Source: Bradyrhizobium sp. 1 (GTDB lineage: Bacteria > Pseudomonadota > Alphaproteobacteria > Rhizobiales > Xanthobacteraceae). Taken from it: 38,326 nucleotides of DNA. The notes under the pieces were generated by a model. The model did not search any database. It was not told the origin of the DNA and saw nothing but the letters and a program-made list of their open reading frames with translations. A program made the translations under genes and the position numbers. The stretch is from NCBI RefSeq assembly GCF_023073315.1, contig NZ_JADPJH010000010.1, positions 296,107 to 334,432 on the forward strand, written 5' to 3'. Positions 27,536-36,279 of the stretch are shown here, one piece after another (the first letter of the stretch is position 1; each line of letters opens with the position of its first letter).

Positions 27536-28351
27536 ATGTCCGACATGCGCTTGATTGTTGCTGGAGCCGGCGGCCGGATGGGCCGATCGCTGACGCGGGC
27601 GATTGCGGAGAGCAAAGGCGCGGTGCTGGTGGGCGCGCTGGAGGCGCCGGGTTCGGAACTGCTCGGCAAGGATGCCGGCGTGCTTGCGGGCCTGCCGGCC
27701 AACGGGATCAAGCTCTCGGCCGATCTCTGGGCGATGTCGAAGGAGGCCGACGGCATCCTCGATTTCACCGTGCCGGCCGCGACCATCGCCAATGTCGCGA
27801 TCGCGGCCGAGCGCGGCATCGTGCATGTCGTTGGCACCACCGGATTGTCAGGCTCCGACAACGCCGTGATCAAGAGCGTCACCAACCGCGCGGTCGTGGT
27901 GCAATCAGGCAATATGAGCCTGGGCGTCAACCTGCTCGCCGCCGTGGTCAAGCGCGTCGCCAAGGCGCTCGACGAGAGTTTTGATATCGAGATCGTCGAA
28001 ACCCATCACCGCATGAAGATCGATGCGCCGTCGGGTACGGCGCTGATGCTGGGCCAGGCCGCAGCGGCCGGCCGCGGCATCTCGCTCGAGGAGCATGCGG
28101 ACCGTGGCCGTGACGGCATCACCGGGGCGCGTAAGCCCGGCGACATCGGCTTCGCCTCGTTGCGCGGCGGCACCGTCGCCGGCGAGCACAGCGTGAGCTT
28201 CCTCGGTCCGTTCGAACGCCTGACGCTCACGCATCTCGCCGAAGACCGCATGCTGTTCGCACACGGTGCGCTGAAGGCGGCGTTGTGGGCGCATGGCAAG
28301 AAGCCGGGGCACTATTCCATGGCCGACGTGCTCGGCCTCGCCGATCTCTAG
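27536..28351 (+). CDS. dapB: 4-hydroxy-tetrahydrodipicolinate reductase
   Basis: The 271-aa enzyme reduces a diaminopimelate/lysine pathway intermediate with NAD(P)H. The Rossmann motif [14 protein letters not shown] is at the N terminus, VVGTTGLSG and [14 protein letters not shown] follow, and the family signature [19 protein letters not shown] is intact. ATG 27536 follows GAGAGGATC. gpmA starts 23 bases downstream, so the pair probably forms an operon. Confidence 0.97.
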   Translation: MSDMRLIVAGAGGRMGRSLTRAIAESKGAVLVGALEAPGSELLGKDAGVLAGLPANGIKLSADLWAMSKEADGILDFTVPAATIANVAIAAERGIVHVVGTTGLSGSDNAVIKSVTNRAVVVQSGNMSLGVNLLAAVVKRVAKALDESFDIEIVETHHRMKIDAPSGTALMLGQAAAAGRGISLEEHADRGRDGITGARKPGDIGFASLRGGTVAGEHSVSFLGPFERLTLTHLAEDRMLFAHGALKAALWAHGKKPGHYSMADVLGLADL

Positions 28352-28374
28352 ATGAAAGCAACGGAAAGCAGTCA

Positions 28375-28998
28375 ATGAGCGAACGTCTTCTCGTGCTCGT
28401 GCGCCACGGCCAGAGCGAATGGAATCTGAAGAACCTTTTCACGGGCTGGAAGGATCCTGATCTCACCGAGCTCGGCGTGAAGGAAGCGACGGAAGCCGGC
28501 CGCAAGCTGAAGGCGCAGGGCCTCGTGTTCGACGTCGCCTACACCTCGGTGTTGACGCGCGCGCAGCACACGCTCGATCTCATCCTCGGCGAGCTCGACC
28601 AGAAGGGCTTGCCGACTTCGAAAGATCTCGCGCTGAACGAGCGCGACTATGGCGATCTCTCCGGCCTCAACAAGGACGACGCGCGCAAGAAATGGGGCGA
28701 GGACCAGGTGCTGATCTGGCGCCGCTCCTACGACGTGCCGCCGCCCGGCGGCGAAAGCCTGAAGGACACGCTCGCGCGCACGCTGCCCTATTACGTGCAG
28801 GAGATCCTGCCCGGCGTGCTCAACGGCAGGCGCACGCTGGTCGCCGCCCACGGCAATTCGCTGCGCGCGCTGATCATGGTGCTGGAAAAGCTGTCGCCCG
28901 AAGGCATCCTGAAGCGCGAACTCGCGACGGGCGTGCCGATCATCTACCGCCTCAATGCGGATTCGACGGTGGCCTCGAAGCTCGATCTGGCGGGCTAG
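28375..28998 (+). CDS. gpmA: 2,3-bisphosphoglycerate-dependent phosphoglycerate mutase
   Basis: The 207-aa glycolytic enzyme interconverts 3- and 2-phosphoglycerate. It has the phosphohistidine motif [10 protein letters not shown] at the N terminus, [16 protein letters not shown], the catalytic [27 protein letters not shown] and the second His in [11 protein letters not shown]. It is shorter than the E. coli enzyme, as is usual in alphaproteobacteria. ATG 28375 was chosen because the family motif starts seven residues later; the frame is open upstream inside dapB. Confidence 0.96.
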   Translation: MSERLLVLVRHGQSEWNLKNLFTGWKDPDLTELGVKEATEAGRKLKAQGLVFDVAYTSVLTRAQHTLDLILGELDQKGLPTSKDLALNERDYGDLSGLNKDDARKKWGEDQVLIWRRSYDVPPPGGESLKDTLARTLPYYVQEILPGVLNGRRTLVAAHGNSLRALIMVLEKLSPEGILKRELATGVPIIYRLNADSTVASKLDLAG

Positions 28999-29020
28999 TT
29001 CTTCGCCGCACGCGCGGCGC

Positions 29021-29111
29021 CGTAGGGTGGGCAAAGCGAAGCGTGCCCACGCTGCGTCAATGATTGAGAGAGATGGTGGGCACGGCGCTTTGCGCCTTTG
29101 CCCACCCTACG
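29021..29111. repeat. Nested inverted repeat of the GTAGGGTGGG family between gpmA and the ada-like gene
   Basis: Perfect 16-base outer arms CGTAGGGTGGGCAAAG (29021-29036) and CTTTGCCCACCCTACG (29096-29111) enclose perfect inner arms CGTGCCCAC (29042-29050) and GTGGGCACG (29076-29084). It occupies the gap between two convergent genes and is well placed to be a bidirectional terminator. Confidence 0.9.
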
Positions 29112-29132
29112 AGACCTTCGTCGGGGCGACGA

Positions 29133-30029
29133 TCACTGCATTCCCAACTGCCCGGCTTCCCAGCCCAGCATCGCCTGTTTCCGCGTGATGCCCCAGTGAT
29201 AGCCGGTGAGCGTGCCGCTCTTGCCGAGCGCGCGGTGGCAGGGCACGACGAACGAGACCGGGTTCTTGCCGACAGCGGCACCGACGGCGCGCGAGGCCTT
29301 CGGGCTGTCGATGTTGCAGGCGATGTCCGAATAGGACACCGCGCGGCCCATCGGAATCTTCAATAGCGTCTCCCACACCCGCACTTCGAAATCGGTGCCG
29401 ATCATGACCACGCGTAGCGGCTGATCCGGCCGCCACAGTTTTGTGTCGAAGATGCGCTGTGCCAGCGGCGCGGTGCCTTCGTGATCTTCGACGTAAGTTG
29501 CGTTCCGCCATCGCCGCGTCATGTCAGCGAGTGCGATCTTCTCTTCGCCAGGATCGGCGAAGGCGAGCCCTGACAGGCCGCGATCCGTCGCGATCACGAT
29601 CGCGGTGCCGAACGGCGAAGGGTGGAATCCGTAGCGCAGCGTCAACCCCGCACCGCCATTTTTCCATTCGCCCGGCGACATTGCTTCATGCGTGACGAAG
29701 AGATCATGCAGCCGGCCCGGCCCTGACAGCCCCGAGTCGAGCGCGGCGTCGAGGATGCTGGCCGAATCCCGCAACAGACCCTTGGCATGGTCGAGGGTGA
29801 GCGCCTGCATGAAGGCCTTCGGGGTGATCGAGGCCCAGCGCCGGAACAGATGGTGCAACTCATCCGGGGTGACGCCGGCCGCATCGGCCATCGCCTCGAT
29901 GGCCGGCTGCGTGCGCCAGTTTTCCGAGATGAAGGCGATCGCCCGGCGCACCGAATCATAGTCGCGCAGCGCGGCGTTCTGGGGGCCCGGTTTGGTCAGT
30001 CGCTGGTCATGTATGGCGAGTGTCATCAT
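29133..30029 (-). CDS. AraC-type HTH fused to O6-methylguanine-DNA methyltransferase (Ada-like, no N-terminal Ada domain)
   Basis: The 298-aa protein combines an AraC-type helix-turn-helix (about 20-110: VRRAIAFISENWRTQPAIEAMADAAGVTPDELHHLFRRWASITPKAFMQAL) with a C-terminal alkyltransferase domain containing the suicide-Cys motif VVPCHRALG and the DNA-binding FEVRVWETLLKIPMGRAVSYSDIA. The Zn-binding Cys-rich domain that lets E. coli Ada sense methylphosphotriesters is absent. It should repair O6-alkylguanine; whether it still activates transcription is open. ATG 30029 or the next ATG at 30026 is the likely start; the frame extends to a GTG at 30065. It lies 54 bases downstream of the DUF2244 gene. 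Confidence 0.92.
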   Translation of the reverse strand: MMTLAIHDQRLTKPGPQNAALRDYDSVRRAIAFISENWRTQPAIEAMADAAGVTPDELHHLFRRWASITPKAFMQALTLDHAKGLLRDSASILDAALDSGLSGPGRLHDLFVTHEAMSPGEWKNGGAGLTLRYGFHPSPFGTAIVIATDRGLSGLAFADPGEEKIALADMTRRWRNATYVEDHEGTAPLAQRIFDTKLWRPDQPLRVVMIGTDFEVRVWETLLKIPMGRAVSYSDIACNIDSPKASRAVGAAVGKNPVSFVVPCHRALGKSGTLTGYHWGITRKQAMLGWEAGQLGMQ

Positions 30030-30083
30030 GAGCGGAATGTAGGCGCGGCAGGAGCGCGAAACCACCCGATTTCCGACCTGACA

Positions 30084-30617
30084 TCAGGTGACCGGATTAT
30101 AGGTCGGGCCCCGCCGGGCGGCGTTCAGTCCCTCGACCAAGCCATTATAAAAGCTCGCCTTTTCCTCCGGCCCCAAAAAACCGGCGATTTGGATACGGCG
30201 ACCGCGCGAGATCAGGTAGACGTGCTCGATGCCGAAATCCTCGTCGACCTCCAGATCGAGCCGGACCCAGAGCGGATTGAATGTCCATTCGGCGACCTGG
30301 CCGCGATGGCTGACCCGGCGCACGCGCAGTTCCGACGGGGTGATGACGATCTGTTCGCTCGCCCGCGCGGCGCGGAAATTGACCTTGAAGGCCCACCAGA
30401 TCACGAGAACGTCGAGGCCGAAGAAGCCGAACACCGGCCACGCCCCCATCATCAGGAAGACGAGGCCGGTGGCGAAACTGACGACGCTCAGGAACAGCAT
30501 CACGGCGAGGAAGCCGGTGCGGTTCAGCGAGCGGTGCGGCGTCAGCAGCGCGGAGAAGATCTGCACCTCGCGCGGATCTTCAGAATTCTTGCGCTCAATT
30601 TCGTTGCCTGTGCTCAT
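30084..30617 (-). CDS. DUF2244 membrane protein
   Basis: The 177-aa product fits the DUF2244 family of unknown function. A cytoplasmic N terminus with FSALLTPHRSLNRTGF is followed by two adjacent membrane helices (FLAVMLFLSVVSFATGLVFLMMGAW and FGFFGLDVLVIWWAFKV), then a soluble part with the family's VITPSELRVRRVSHRGQVAEWTFNPLWVRLDLE and RGRRIQIAGFLGPEEKASF. ATG 30617 is 22 bases from the divergent nth start, so the two promoters must overlap with the opposite genes' 5' ends or be very compact. Confidence 0.9.
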   Translation of the reverse strand: MSTGNEIERKNSEDPREVQIFSALLTPHRSLNRTGFLAVMLFLSVVSFATGLVFLMMGAWPVFGFFGLDVLVIWWAFKVNFRAARASEQIVITPSELRVRRVSHRGQVAEWTFNPLWVRLDLEVDEDFGIEHVYLISRGRRIQIAGFLGPEEKASFYNGLVEGLNAARRGPTYNPVT

Positions 30618-30639
30618 CGTCCCTCAGTATATCCCGATC

Positions 30640-31407
30640 ATGGCGAAAATCACCCGCAAGCCGATCCCGCGCAAAGCCGCCGTGCCGAAGAAAATGGCAA
30701 AGGCGGCGGTTGCGAAGCCCAGGCCCGCCAAGAAATCGGCGCCCGCAAAGAAATCGCTCAAGGCTATAAAGCCCTGGACGCCGGCCGAGGTCCATGAGGT
30801 CTTCAGCCGTTTCCGCAAGGCCAATCCGCAGCCGAAGGGCGAGCTCGAGCACGTTAATCCGTTCACGCTGCTGGTTGCCGTGGTGCTGTCGGCGCAGGCG
30901 ACCGACGCCGGCGTCAACAAGGCGACGCGGGCATTGTTCGAGGTCGCCGACACCCCGCAGAAGATGCTCGATCTCGGCGAGGAGCGCCTGCGCGAGTACA
31001 TCAAGACCATCGGCCTCTATCGCACCAAGGCGAAGAACGTGATCGCGCTGTCGGCAAAAATGCTCAGCGATTTCGGTGGCGAGGTGCCGCGCACGCGTGA
31101 CGGGATCGAGTCGCTGCCGGGCGCCGGACGCAAGACCGCCAACGTCGTGCTCAACATGGCCTTTGGCGAGCACACCATGGCGGTGGACACGCATGTCTTC
31201 CGCGTCGGCAATCGTACCGGGATGGCGCCGGGCAAGACGCCGCTCGAAGTCGAGCTTGGTCTCGAAAAAATGATCCCGGCCGAATTCATGCTGCATGCCC
31301 ATCATTGGCTGATCCTGCACGGCCGTTATACTTGCCTCGCGCGCAAGCCGCGCTGCGAGGTCTGCCTGATCAACGATCTCTGCCGATGGCCGGAGAAGAC
31401 GGTGTGA
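30640..31407 (+). CDS. nth: Endonuclease III (base-excision repair DNA glycosylase/AP lyase)
   Basis: The 255-aa enzyme removes oxidised pyrimidines. A Lys/Ala/Pro-rich N-terminal tail of about 45 residues (KPIPRKAAVPKKMAKAAVAKPRPAKK), absent from E. coli Nth, precedes the core. The helix-hairpin-helix LPGAGRKTANVVLNMAFG carries the catalytic Lys, VDTHVFRVGNR has the catalytic Asp, and the [4Fe-4S] cysteines are seen as CLARKPRCEVCLINDLC. ATG 30640 was chosen because the frame upstream overlaps the divergent DUF2244 gene; an internal ATG at the MAKAAVAKP position is possible. Confidence 0.96.
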   Translation: MAKITRKPIPRKAAVPKKMAKAAVAKPRPAKKSAPAKKSLKAIKPWTPAEVHEVFSRFRKANPQPKGELEHVNPFTLLVAVVLSAQATDAGVNKATRALFEVADTPQKMLDLGEERLREYIKTIGLYRTKAKNVIALSAKMLSDFGGEVPRTRDGIESLPGAGRKTANVVLNMAFGEHTMAVDTHVFRVGNRTGMAPGKTPLEVELGLEKMIPAEFMLHAHHWLILHGRYTCLARKPRCEVCLINDLCRWPEKTV

Positions 31408-31444
31408 GAACGGTGTTCGGTCAAAGTCGTTTTGGGGGTCTATC

Positions 31445-32584
31445 GTGAGTCAGCAGGAACAAGTCTCGTTGCCGTCACCTGCCGCCGCTGCACCGGCCCC
31501 GCCACCAAAACCGACGCAGCGGCCGGCGAGCTCGCTGTGGAGCCGGCTCGCGATCCCGCTGTTCGCCGTCGTCGTCGCGCTCGGCTTCGTCGCACTGGCG
31601 ACGCAGCGCTTCGACGAATGGGTCGGCAATGCCGTGGTCCAGACCACCAATGACGCCTATGTGCGCTCCGAGCTGACACGCCTGGCCAGCCGTGTCTCCG
31701 GCGAAGTGCTGACCGTAGGGGTCACCGACTTCCAGCGCGTCAGGGCCGGCGACCTCCTGATCCAGATCGATCCTGCCGACTACCAGGCGCAAGTCGCGCA
31801 GTCCGTGGCCGCGGTTGCCGCATCGCAAGCCGTGCTCGACAATCTGGGCAACCAGATCGAGCTGCAATATGCGACCATCGCGCAGGCCGAGGCGGCGCGG
31901 CTCTCGGCGGAAGCGCTCGAGGTCGAGGCCAAGCAGGAGCAGGAGCGCCAGCAATCGCTGACGCAGACCGAATCCGGCACGCGGCAGCGGTTCGAGCAGG
32001 CGGTTGCGGGTCTGGCCAAGGCGCAGGCCGATGTGCGCGCGAGCCGCGCCGTGATCGCGGCCCAGCAGCATCAGCTCGAGGTTTTGCAGGGCACCAAGAA
32101 ACAGCGCGCCGCCGATCTCGACGCCACCAAGGCGACGCTGGCGAGCGCCAAGCTCAAGCTCGGCTACACGAAGATCGCCGCGCCGTTCGACGGCGTCGTC
32201 GGTGAGCGTCAGGTGCAGCCCGGCGACTACGTCAATATCGGCACCAATCTCATCAACGTCGTGCCGCTGCCAAAAGTCTATGTGATCGCGAACTACAAGG
32301 AGACCCAGCTTACGCATGTCGCGCCCGGCCAGCCGGTCGAGATCACCGTCGACAGTTTTCCGCGGGAGAAGCTGCGTGGCCGCGTCGAGCGCATTGCGCC
32401 GGCGACCGGCGCGCAGGTCGCGCTGCTGCCGCCGGACAATGCCACTGGCAATTTCACAAAAGTGGTGCAACGCATTCCCGTGCGCATCCAGTTCGACGAC
32501 AACCAGCCGCTCTTGACCCGGCTCGTGCCCGGCATGTCGGTCGTCACCAGCATCGACACGAAGGCCGCGAATGGCGGCAAATGA
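31445..32584 (+). CDS. EmrA/HlyD-type periplasmic adaptor of a drug efflux pump
   Basis: The 379-aa membrane fusion protein has a Pro/Ala-rich cytoplasmic start, one membrane anchor (LWSRLAIPLFAVVVALGFVALATQ) and a biotinyl-lipoyl-like domain split by a long coiled coil. The first half is NDAYVRSELTRLASRVSGEVLTVGVTDFQRVRAGDLLIQIDPADYQAQV and the second KLGYTKIAAPFDGVVGERQVQPGDYVNIG. A beta-barrel follows (YVIANYKETQLTHVAPGQPVEITVDSF). This is the EmrA layout. The start is GTG at 31445. The 3' end overlaps the partner transporter gene by 14 bases, indicating coupled synthesis. Confidence 0.93.
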   Translation: MSQQEQVSLPSPAAAAPAPPPKPTQRPASSLWSRLAIPLFAVVVALGFVALATQRFDEWVGNAVVQTTNDAYVRSELTRLASRVSGEVLTVGVTDFQRVRAGDLLIQIDPADYQAQVAQSVAAVAASQAVLDNLGNQIELQYATIAQAEAARLSAEALEVEAKQEQERQQSLTQTESGTRQRFEQAVAGLAKAQADVRASRAVIAAQQHQLEVLQGTKKQRAADLDATKATLASAKLKLGYTKIAAPFDGVVGERQVQPGDYVNIGTNLINVVPLPKVYVIANYKETQLTHVAPGQPVEITVDSFPREKLRGRVERIAPATGAQVALLPPDNATGNFTKVVQRIPVRIQFDDNQPLLTRLVPGMSVVTSIDTKAANGGK

Positions 32585-34199
32585 CGATGCAGGCCACGGG
32601 CCGGTCTCGCGCGGCGGCATCGCTCCGCAGCCGTTGTTTGCGGTCGCTGCCGTCCTGCTCGGTTCGTTCCTCACCAATGTCGACAGCCGCCTGAGCACAA
32701 TCGGCCTGCCCGATCTGCGCGGCGCGTTCGGGCTCTCTTTCGACGAAGGCGCCTGGCTCTCCACGGCGGGCATCGGTTCGCAGATCCTCATCGCGCCGGC
32801 GGTGGCGTGGCTCGCGACAGCGTTCGGCCTGCGCCGCGTTCTCGGCATTCCGAGCCTCATCTACGCCGCGGTGTCGCTGATCATCCCGTTCGTGCGCGAC
32901 TACCCGACCCTGCTCGCGCTCAGCGTCGTGCATGGCTTGTTGCTCGGCACCTTCGTGCCGGCAACGCTGATGATCGTGTTCCGCAATCTGCCGATGCGCT
33001 GGTGGTTGCCGGCGATCTCGCTCTATTCGATCCGCGTCGGCTTTGCGCTGGACACCTCGAGCGCGCTGGTCGGCTTCTATGTCGACCATCTCGGCTGGCA
33101 ATGGCTGTATTGGCAGAGCGCGGTGATCGCGCCCTTGATGGGCCTGATGGTTTATCTGGGCACGCCGAACGAGCCGGTCAATCGCGTGCTGCTGCGCGAG
33201 GCTGATTGGGGCGGCATGCTGCTGCTTGGCGCGGGGGTCTCGATGATCTATGCCGGCCTCGACCAGGGCAATCGGCTGGACTGGCTCGGCTCCGGCACGG
33301 TGATGGCGCTGCTCGTGGGCGGTGGCGTGCTGCTCGTTGCCTTCCTCATCAACGAGTCACTGGTGCGCCAGCCATGGGCGCATGTGAACGTGCTGTTTTC
33401 GCGCAACATCGGGCTGTCGCTGGTGGTGATCCTGCTCTACACGCTGACGTCTCTTTCCAATTCATCGCTGGTGCCGAACTTCCTCGGCAATGTCGGTCTG
33501 CTCCGGCCTGAGCAAAGCGGTTTGCTGCTGCTCACCTATGGCGCGCTGCCGATGTTCGTGCTGGTGCCGGTGTCGATCTGGCTGCTCCGCCATTTCGACG
33601 CGCGCGTGGTGACGGTATTGGGCTTTGCCTGTTTTGCCGCCGCCAATCTCTGGGGCACCCAGCTCACCCATGACTGGGCCCGCGAGGATTTTGTCGGCAT
33701 CGTGCTGCTGCAATCAGTCGGGCAGTCGCTGACGCTGCTGCCGATCATCATCATGGCGCTGTCGAACTCCGATCCGAGCCGCGCGACGTCCTTTGCCGCC
33801 TATATCCAGATCATGCGGCTTGGCGGCGCCGAGATCGGCGTGGCGCTGATGGGAACGTGGCTGCGCGTCCGTGAGCAGGTGCATTCCTTCTATATCGGCC
33901 AGAATCTTTTGGTCGGCGATGCCGATGTGGTGGGCAGGCTCAAGCAACTCGCCGATTACTTCGCCGCCCATGCCACCGGTCTCGCCCAGGCGCGCGCGGT
34001 CGGGACGCTTGCCGGACTGGTCCAGCGCGAGGCCAATGTGCTCGCCTATATCGACGGCTTCTGGCTGTGCTTCTGGCTGGCGATGGCCGCGCTCGGTTTC
34101 ATCGCGCTGATCACCCGCGCCCCGCCCGGCCCGTTCACGCCGGCGCCGTTCGGCTTCGCCAAGATGCTGCTGCGCAAGTGTGGCGCGCAGGTCAGCTAG
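32571..34199 (+). CDS. EmrB-type MFS drug:proton antiporter (DHA2 family, 14 helices)
   Basis: The 542-aa integral membrane protein is a DHA2-family exporter working with the adjacent adaptor. Hydrophobic helices alternate throughout. The N-terminal region has FLTNVDSRLSTIGLPDLRGAFGLSFDEGAWLSTAGIGSQILIAPAVAWLATAFGLRRVL, matching the first helices and loop of this family; motifs such as LGTFVPATLMIVFRNLP and YGALPMFVLVPVSIWLLRHFD follow. A long periplasmic segment near 450-490 (REQVHSFYIGQNLLVGDADVVGRLKQLADYFA) precedes the last helix. ATG 32571 lies inside the end of the adaptor gene. Substrate is unknown. Confidence 0.93.
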   Translation: MAANDDAGHGPVSRGGIAPQPLFAVAAVLLGSFLTNVDSRLSTIGLPDLRGAFGLSFDEGAWLSTAGIGSQILIAPAVAWLATAFGLRRVLGIPSLIYAAVSLIIPFVRDYPTLLALSVVHGLLLGTFVPATLMIVFRNLPMRWWLPAISLYSIRVGFALDTSSALVGFYVDHLGWQWLYWQSAVIAPLMGLMVYLGTPNEPVNRVLLREADWGGMLLLGAGVSMIYAGLDQGNRLDWLGSGTVMALLVGGGVLLVAFLINESLVRQPWAHVNVLFSRNIGLSLVVILLYTLTSLSNSSLVPNFLGNVGLLRPEQSGLLLLTYGALPMFVLVPVSIWLLRHFDARVVTVLGFACFAAANLWGTQLTHDWAREDFVGIVLLQSVGQSLTLLPIIIMALSNSDPSRATSFAAYIQIMRLGGAEIGVALMGTWLRVREQVHSFYIGQNLLVGDADVVGRLKQLADYFAAHATGLAQARAVGTLAGLVQREANVLAYIDGFWLCFWLAMAALGFIALITRAPPGPFTPAPFGFAKMLLRKCGAQVS

Positions 34200-34244
34200 A
34201 TGCAATGGCGGTTGGTTCGTTCAATCGTGCCGCGGGGGCGGTCA

Positions 34245-34266
34245 CCTCTCCCGCTTGCGGGACAGG
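34245..34266. terminator. Hairpin CCTCTCCCGC-TT-GCGGGACAGG between two convergent genes
   Basis: Arms of 10 bases with one mismatch around TT lie between the stop of the EmrB-type gene and the stop of the EI24-like gene. It looks like a decayed copy of the CCTCTCCCCGC-TT-GCGGGGAGAGG element at 38282-38305. Confidence 0.55.
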
Positions 34267-34279
34267 GAGCGCACTGCAA

Positions 34280-35020
34280 TCACCGCATCTGCCGTGCCGG
34301 CTCGATCAGCTCGGGCCGCGGGCCGGACAGGCGCTTGTGCATGTGGACCATGAAGGCCATGGCGAAGATCGGCGTCGCCAGATTGACAATCGGGATCGAG
34401 ACGAAGGCGGCGATGAAGAGGCCGGCGGTGAAGATGGTGGCCGCGTTGTCGCGCCGCATCGCCTTGGCCTCCTCCGGCGAGCGGAAGCGCATCGCCGCGA
34501 GCTCGAAATATTCGCGCCCCAACAGCCAGGCGGCGGCGAGGAAGAAGACCAAGAAGCCGGCGCCGGCCAAAAACACCAGCGGCAGCGCGACGAGATAGAC
34601 CAGGATCGTCAGGAGCGCGGTCTTGATGCCCTCGGTGATCGCCTGGTTGAACGGCAGTGCAACGCCGGGCCGCTCGGCGGGATAATATTCGCGTTCGACG
34701 ACATCGGCGACGTCGTCGACGAAGAAGCTCGCCACCAGCGAGGTGATCGCAGGCATCAGGAAGACGCTGCCGAACACGACGCCAAGACCGGCAGCAATCG
34801 AGATGATCCAGGCAAGCACTTCGAGCGAGGAATGCCAGCCGGGTCCGAGCAGGCCCTCGAGCCAAACCTCGCCATACGTCGCAAACCAGCTGAGCAGCCG
34901 CTGCAACCCGATCGCCAGCACGACGATCAGCACCAACGCAAGCCCAACCGATCGCCACAGGATCGAGCGCATCGGCGGCGACATCATTTGCGACAGCGCC
35001 TTGACGGCGGCATCCAGCAT
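34280..35020 (-). CDS. EI24/CysZ-like membrane protein
   Basis: The 246-aa protein has several hydrophobic segments (ILWRSVGLALVLIVVLAIGLQRLL; LEVLAWIISIAAGLGVVFGSVFLMPAITSLVASFF; ALLTILVYLVALPLVFLAGAGFLVFFLAAAWLLG; NAATIFTAGLFIAAFVSIPIVNLATPIFAMAFMVHM). The EI24-type stretch GREYFELAAMRFRSPEEAKAMRRDN lies between the last two. CysZ relatives are sulfate channels; many alphaproteobacterial members are only annotated as sulfate transporter family, and I see no assimilation gene nearby. ATG 35020 was chosen; the open frame further upstream runs antisense-free into the next gene's 3' region and is not coding. Confidence 0.85.
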   Translation of the reverse strand: MLDAAVKALSQMMSPPMRSILWRSVGLALVLIVVLAIGLQRLLSWFATYGEVWLEGLLGPGWHSSLEVLAWIISIAAGLGVVFGSVFLMPAITSLVASFFVDDVADVVEREYYPAERPGVALPFNQAITEGIKTALLTILVYLVALPLVFLAGAGFLVFFLAAAWLLGREYFELAAMRFRSPEEAKAMRRDNAATIFTAGLFIAAFVSIPIVNLATPIFAMAFMVHMHKRLSGPRPELIEPARQMR

Positions 35021-35106
35021 GGGGAACCCTCTCACGAAATCACCCGCGAGAGGTAGCCATGCCGGCCCGCTTCGGCAAGGGACGCTGACCAGTCGCCACC
35101 TGCGGC

Positions 35107-36279
35107 TTAACGTTCCGCCGCGATGCTGGCCCAGCAGGTGATGGCGCTGCAGACCGTGCTCCAGCGACCAAAACCCTTGTAGATCTGGGCGGCGACCTGC
35201 TCCTGCTGCTTCAGGGTGCCCTCGGCCTTGATCTGCGGGTCGGAGACATTGCGGATCGCGAGCCAGCGTGGCGCCTTGGTGCCCATCTCCTGGGCCACCA
35301 GGCCGAGAATGGCGTCGCCCATTTCGGAGACGTCGCCGAGCCCCTGGAGATGGAAATGATTGTCCGAGGTGTCGAAGCCGAAGAAGTCGGTGGTGACCAC
35401 GGAGGAGGACAGCCCGCTCGGCTTCACCACAAAAATCTTCGGTGCCCTGGTGTTCTCCTTCGGCAATTGAGCGGCATTGGCCTTGAACAGCGTCTTGGCC
35501 TGCGTGAACTTCTTCGTCACGGCGGATTTGCTGGAAAAGTGCTCCTGCGCAAAAGGCTCCTTCTTGAACTTCGACAGGCAGTCGAAGCGCACGATCGGCG
35601 AGACCACGACGTCGCCGACCTCGAATTCCTTGCCGATGCCGCCGGCCGTGCCCGTGGTGATGACCAGCGTCGGCTGCACTTCGGTGATGATCTGGCGCCA
35701 GACGTCGACATTCGGCAATTGCGGGCCGTCCTGCGACATGTGCGAGTCGGATTTGAAGATCACGCATTTCTTCTTGCCGATCGTCGTGGTCCAGTAGGCG
35801 CCGAGCCGCTTCAGCTCCTTGGCCGGGCAGCCGTTGCGCATCTTCTTGGAGATCGTTGCGTAATTGTGCGTGTACGGCAGGTAATCGTTGCGCGAGTCCT
35901 TGCCCGGCGTCAGGACGCGGCTGAGTGCGTGGCCTTCGTCGACGGTCCAGGTCACGACCAGCACGTCGGCGCGCGGCAGCGGTCCCTTGCCGTTGCCCTT
36001 CGGCTTCGGGCCGGTCTGCGGCGCCAGCCCCTTCGGCCAGGGAATGTCGGTGAAGCGCGACAGCCCGGTCGAGGTCGAGAAGGCCATGAACTCGCGGCCC
36101 TCGGCGGATTCGGAATCGAAATCAATGATCTCGCGTCGAAAGTCTTCCGCCGTGACCCTTGCGGACTTCTTCACGGCCGCCTTCGCCACGCGCTTCACCG
36201 TAAAGGTATCGCGCGGCGGCGGTGTCGTGATCGGATCGAAACCGAGATTTCTCTCAACCCATTTACGGTCGGCCAGCAT
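35107..36279 (-). CDS. Nucleoside-phosphorylase-like (PNP/UDP family) protein with long N-terminal extension
   Basis: The 390-aa product has a nucleoside phosphorylase/nucleosidase fold from about residue 100. VLVVTWTVDEGHALSRVL replaces the usual N-terminal strand, VITTGTAGGIGKEFEVGDVVVSPIVRFDC is the GTAGG phosphate/ribose region, GDVSEMGDAILGLVAQE holds the Glu-Met pair that contacts ribose, and AIRNVSDPQI has the Ser-Asp in the catalytic position. An inserted segment (about 125-175) and a basic, Pro-rich N terminus (VKRVAKAAVKKSARVTAEDF; GPKPKGNGKGPLPR) are extra relative to MTA/SAH nucleosidase, which is near 230 aa. Substrate unknown. It is not next to purine-salvage genes. ATG 36279 is supported by position only. 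Confidence 0.82.
   Translation of the reverse strand: MLADRKWVERNLGFDPITTPPPRDTFTVKRVAKAAVKKSARVTAEDFRREIIDFDSESAEGREFMAFSTSTGLSRFTDIPWPKGLAPQTGPKPKGNGKGPLPRADVLVVTWTVDEGHALSRVLTPGKDSRNDYLPYTHNYATISKKMRNGCPAKELKRLGAYWTTTIGKKKCVIFKSDSHMSQDGPQLPNVDVWRQIITEVQPTLVITTGTAGGIGKEFEVGDVVVSPIVRFDCLSKFKKEPFAQEHFSSKSAVTKKFTQAKTLFKANAAQLPKENTRAPKIFVVKPSGLSSSVVTTDFFGFDTSDNHFHLQGLGDVSEMGDAILGLVAQEMGTKAPRWLAIRNVSDPQIKAEGTLKQQEQVAAQIYKGFGRWSTVCSAITCWASIAAER

Noticed and set aside
35021..35767. Extended N terminus of the EI24-like protein
   Set aside because: The extension overlaps the phosphorylase-like gene on the same strand in another frame and has no recognisable sequence.
35107..36279. Anti-phage defence effector of the PNP type
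   Set aside because: No NLR, kinase, toxin or other defence gene is adjacent and the flanks are ordinary transport genes; kept only as an uncharacterised nucleosidase.
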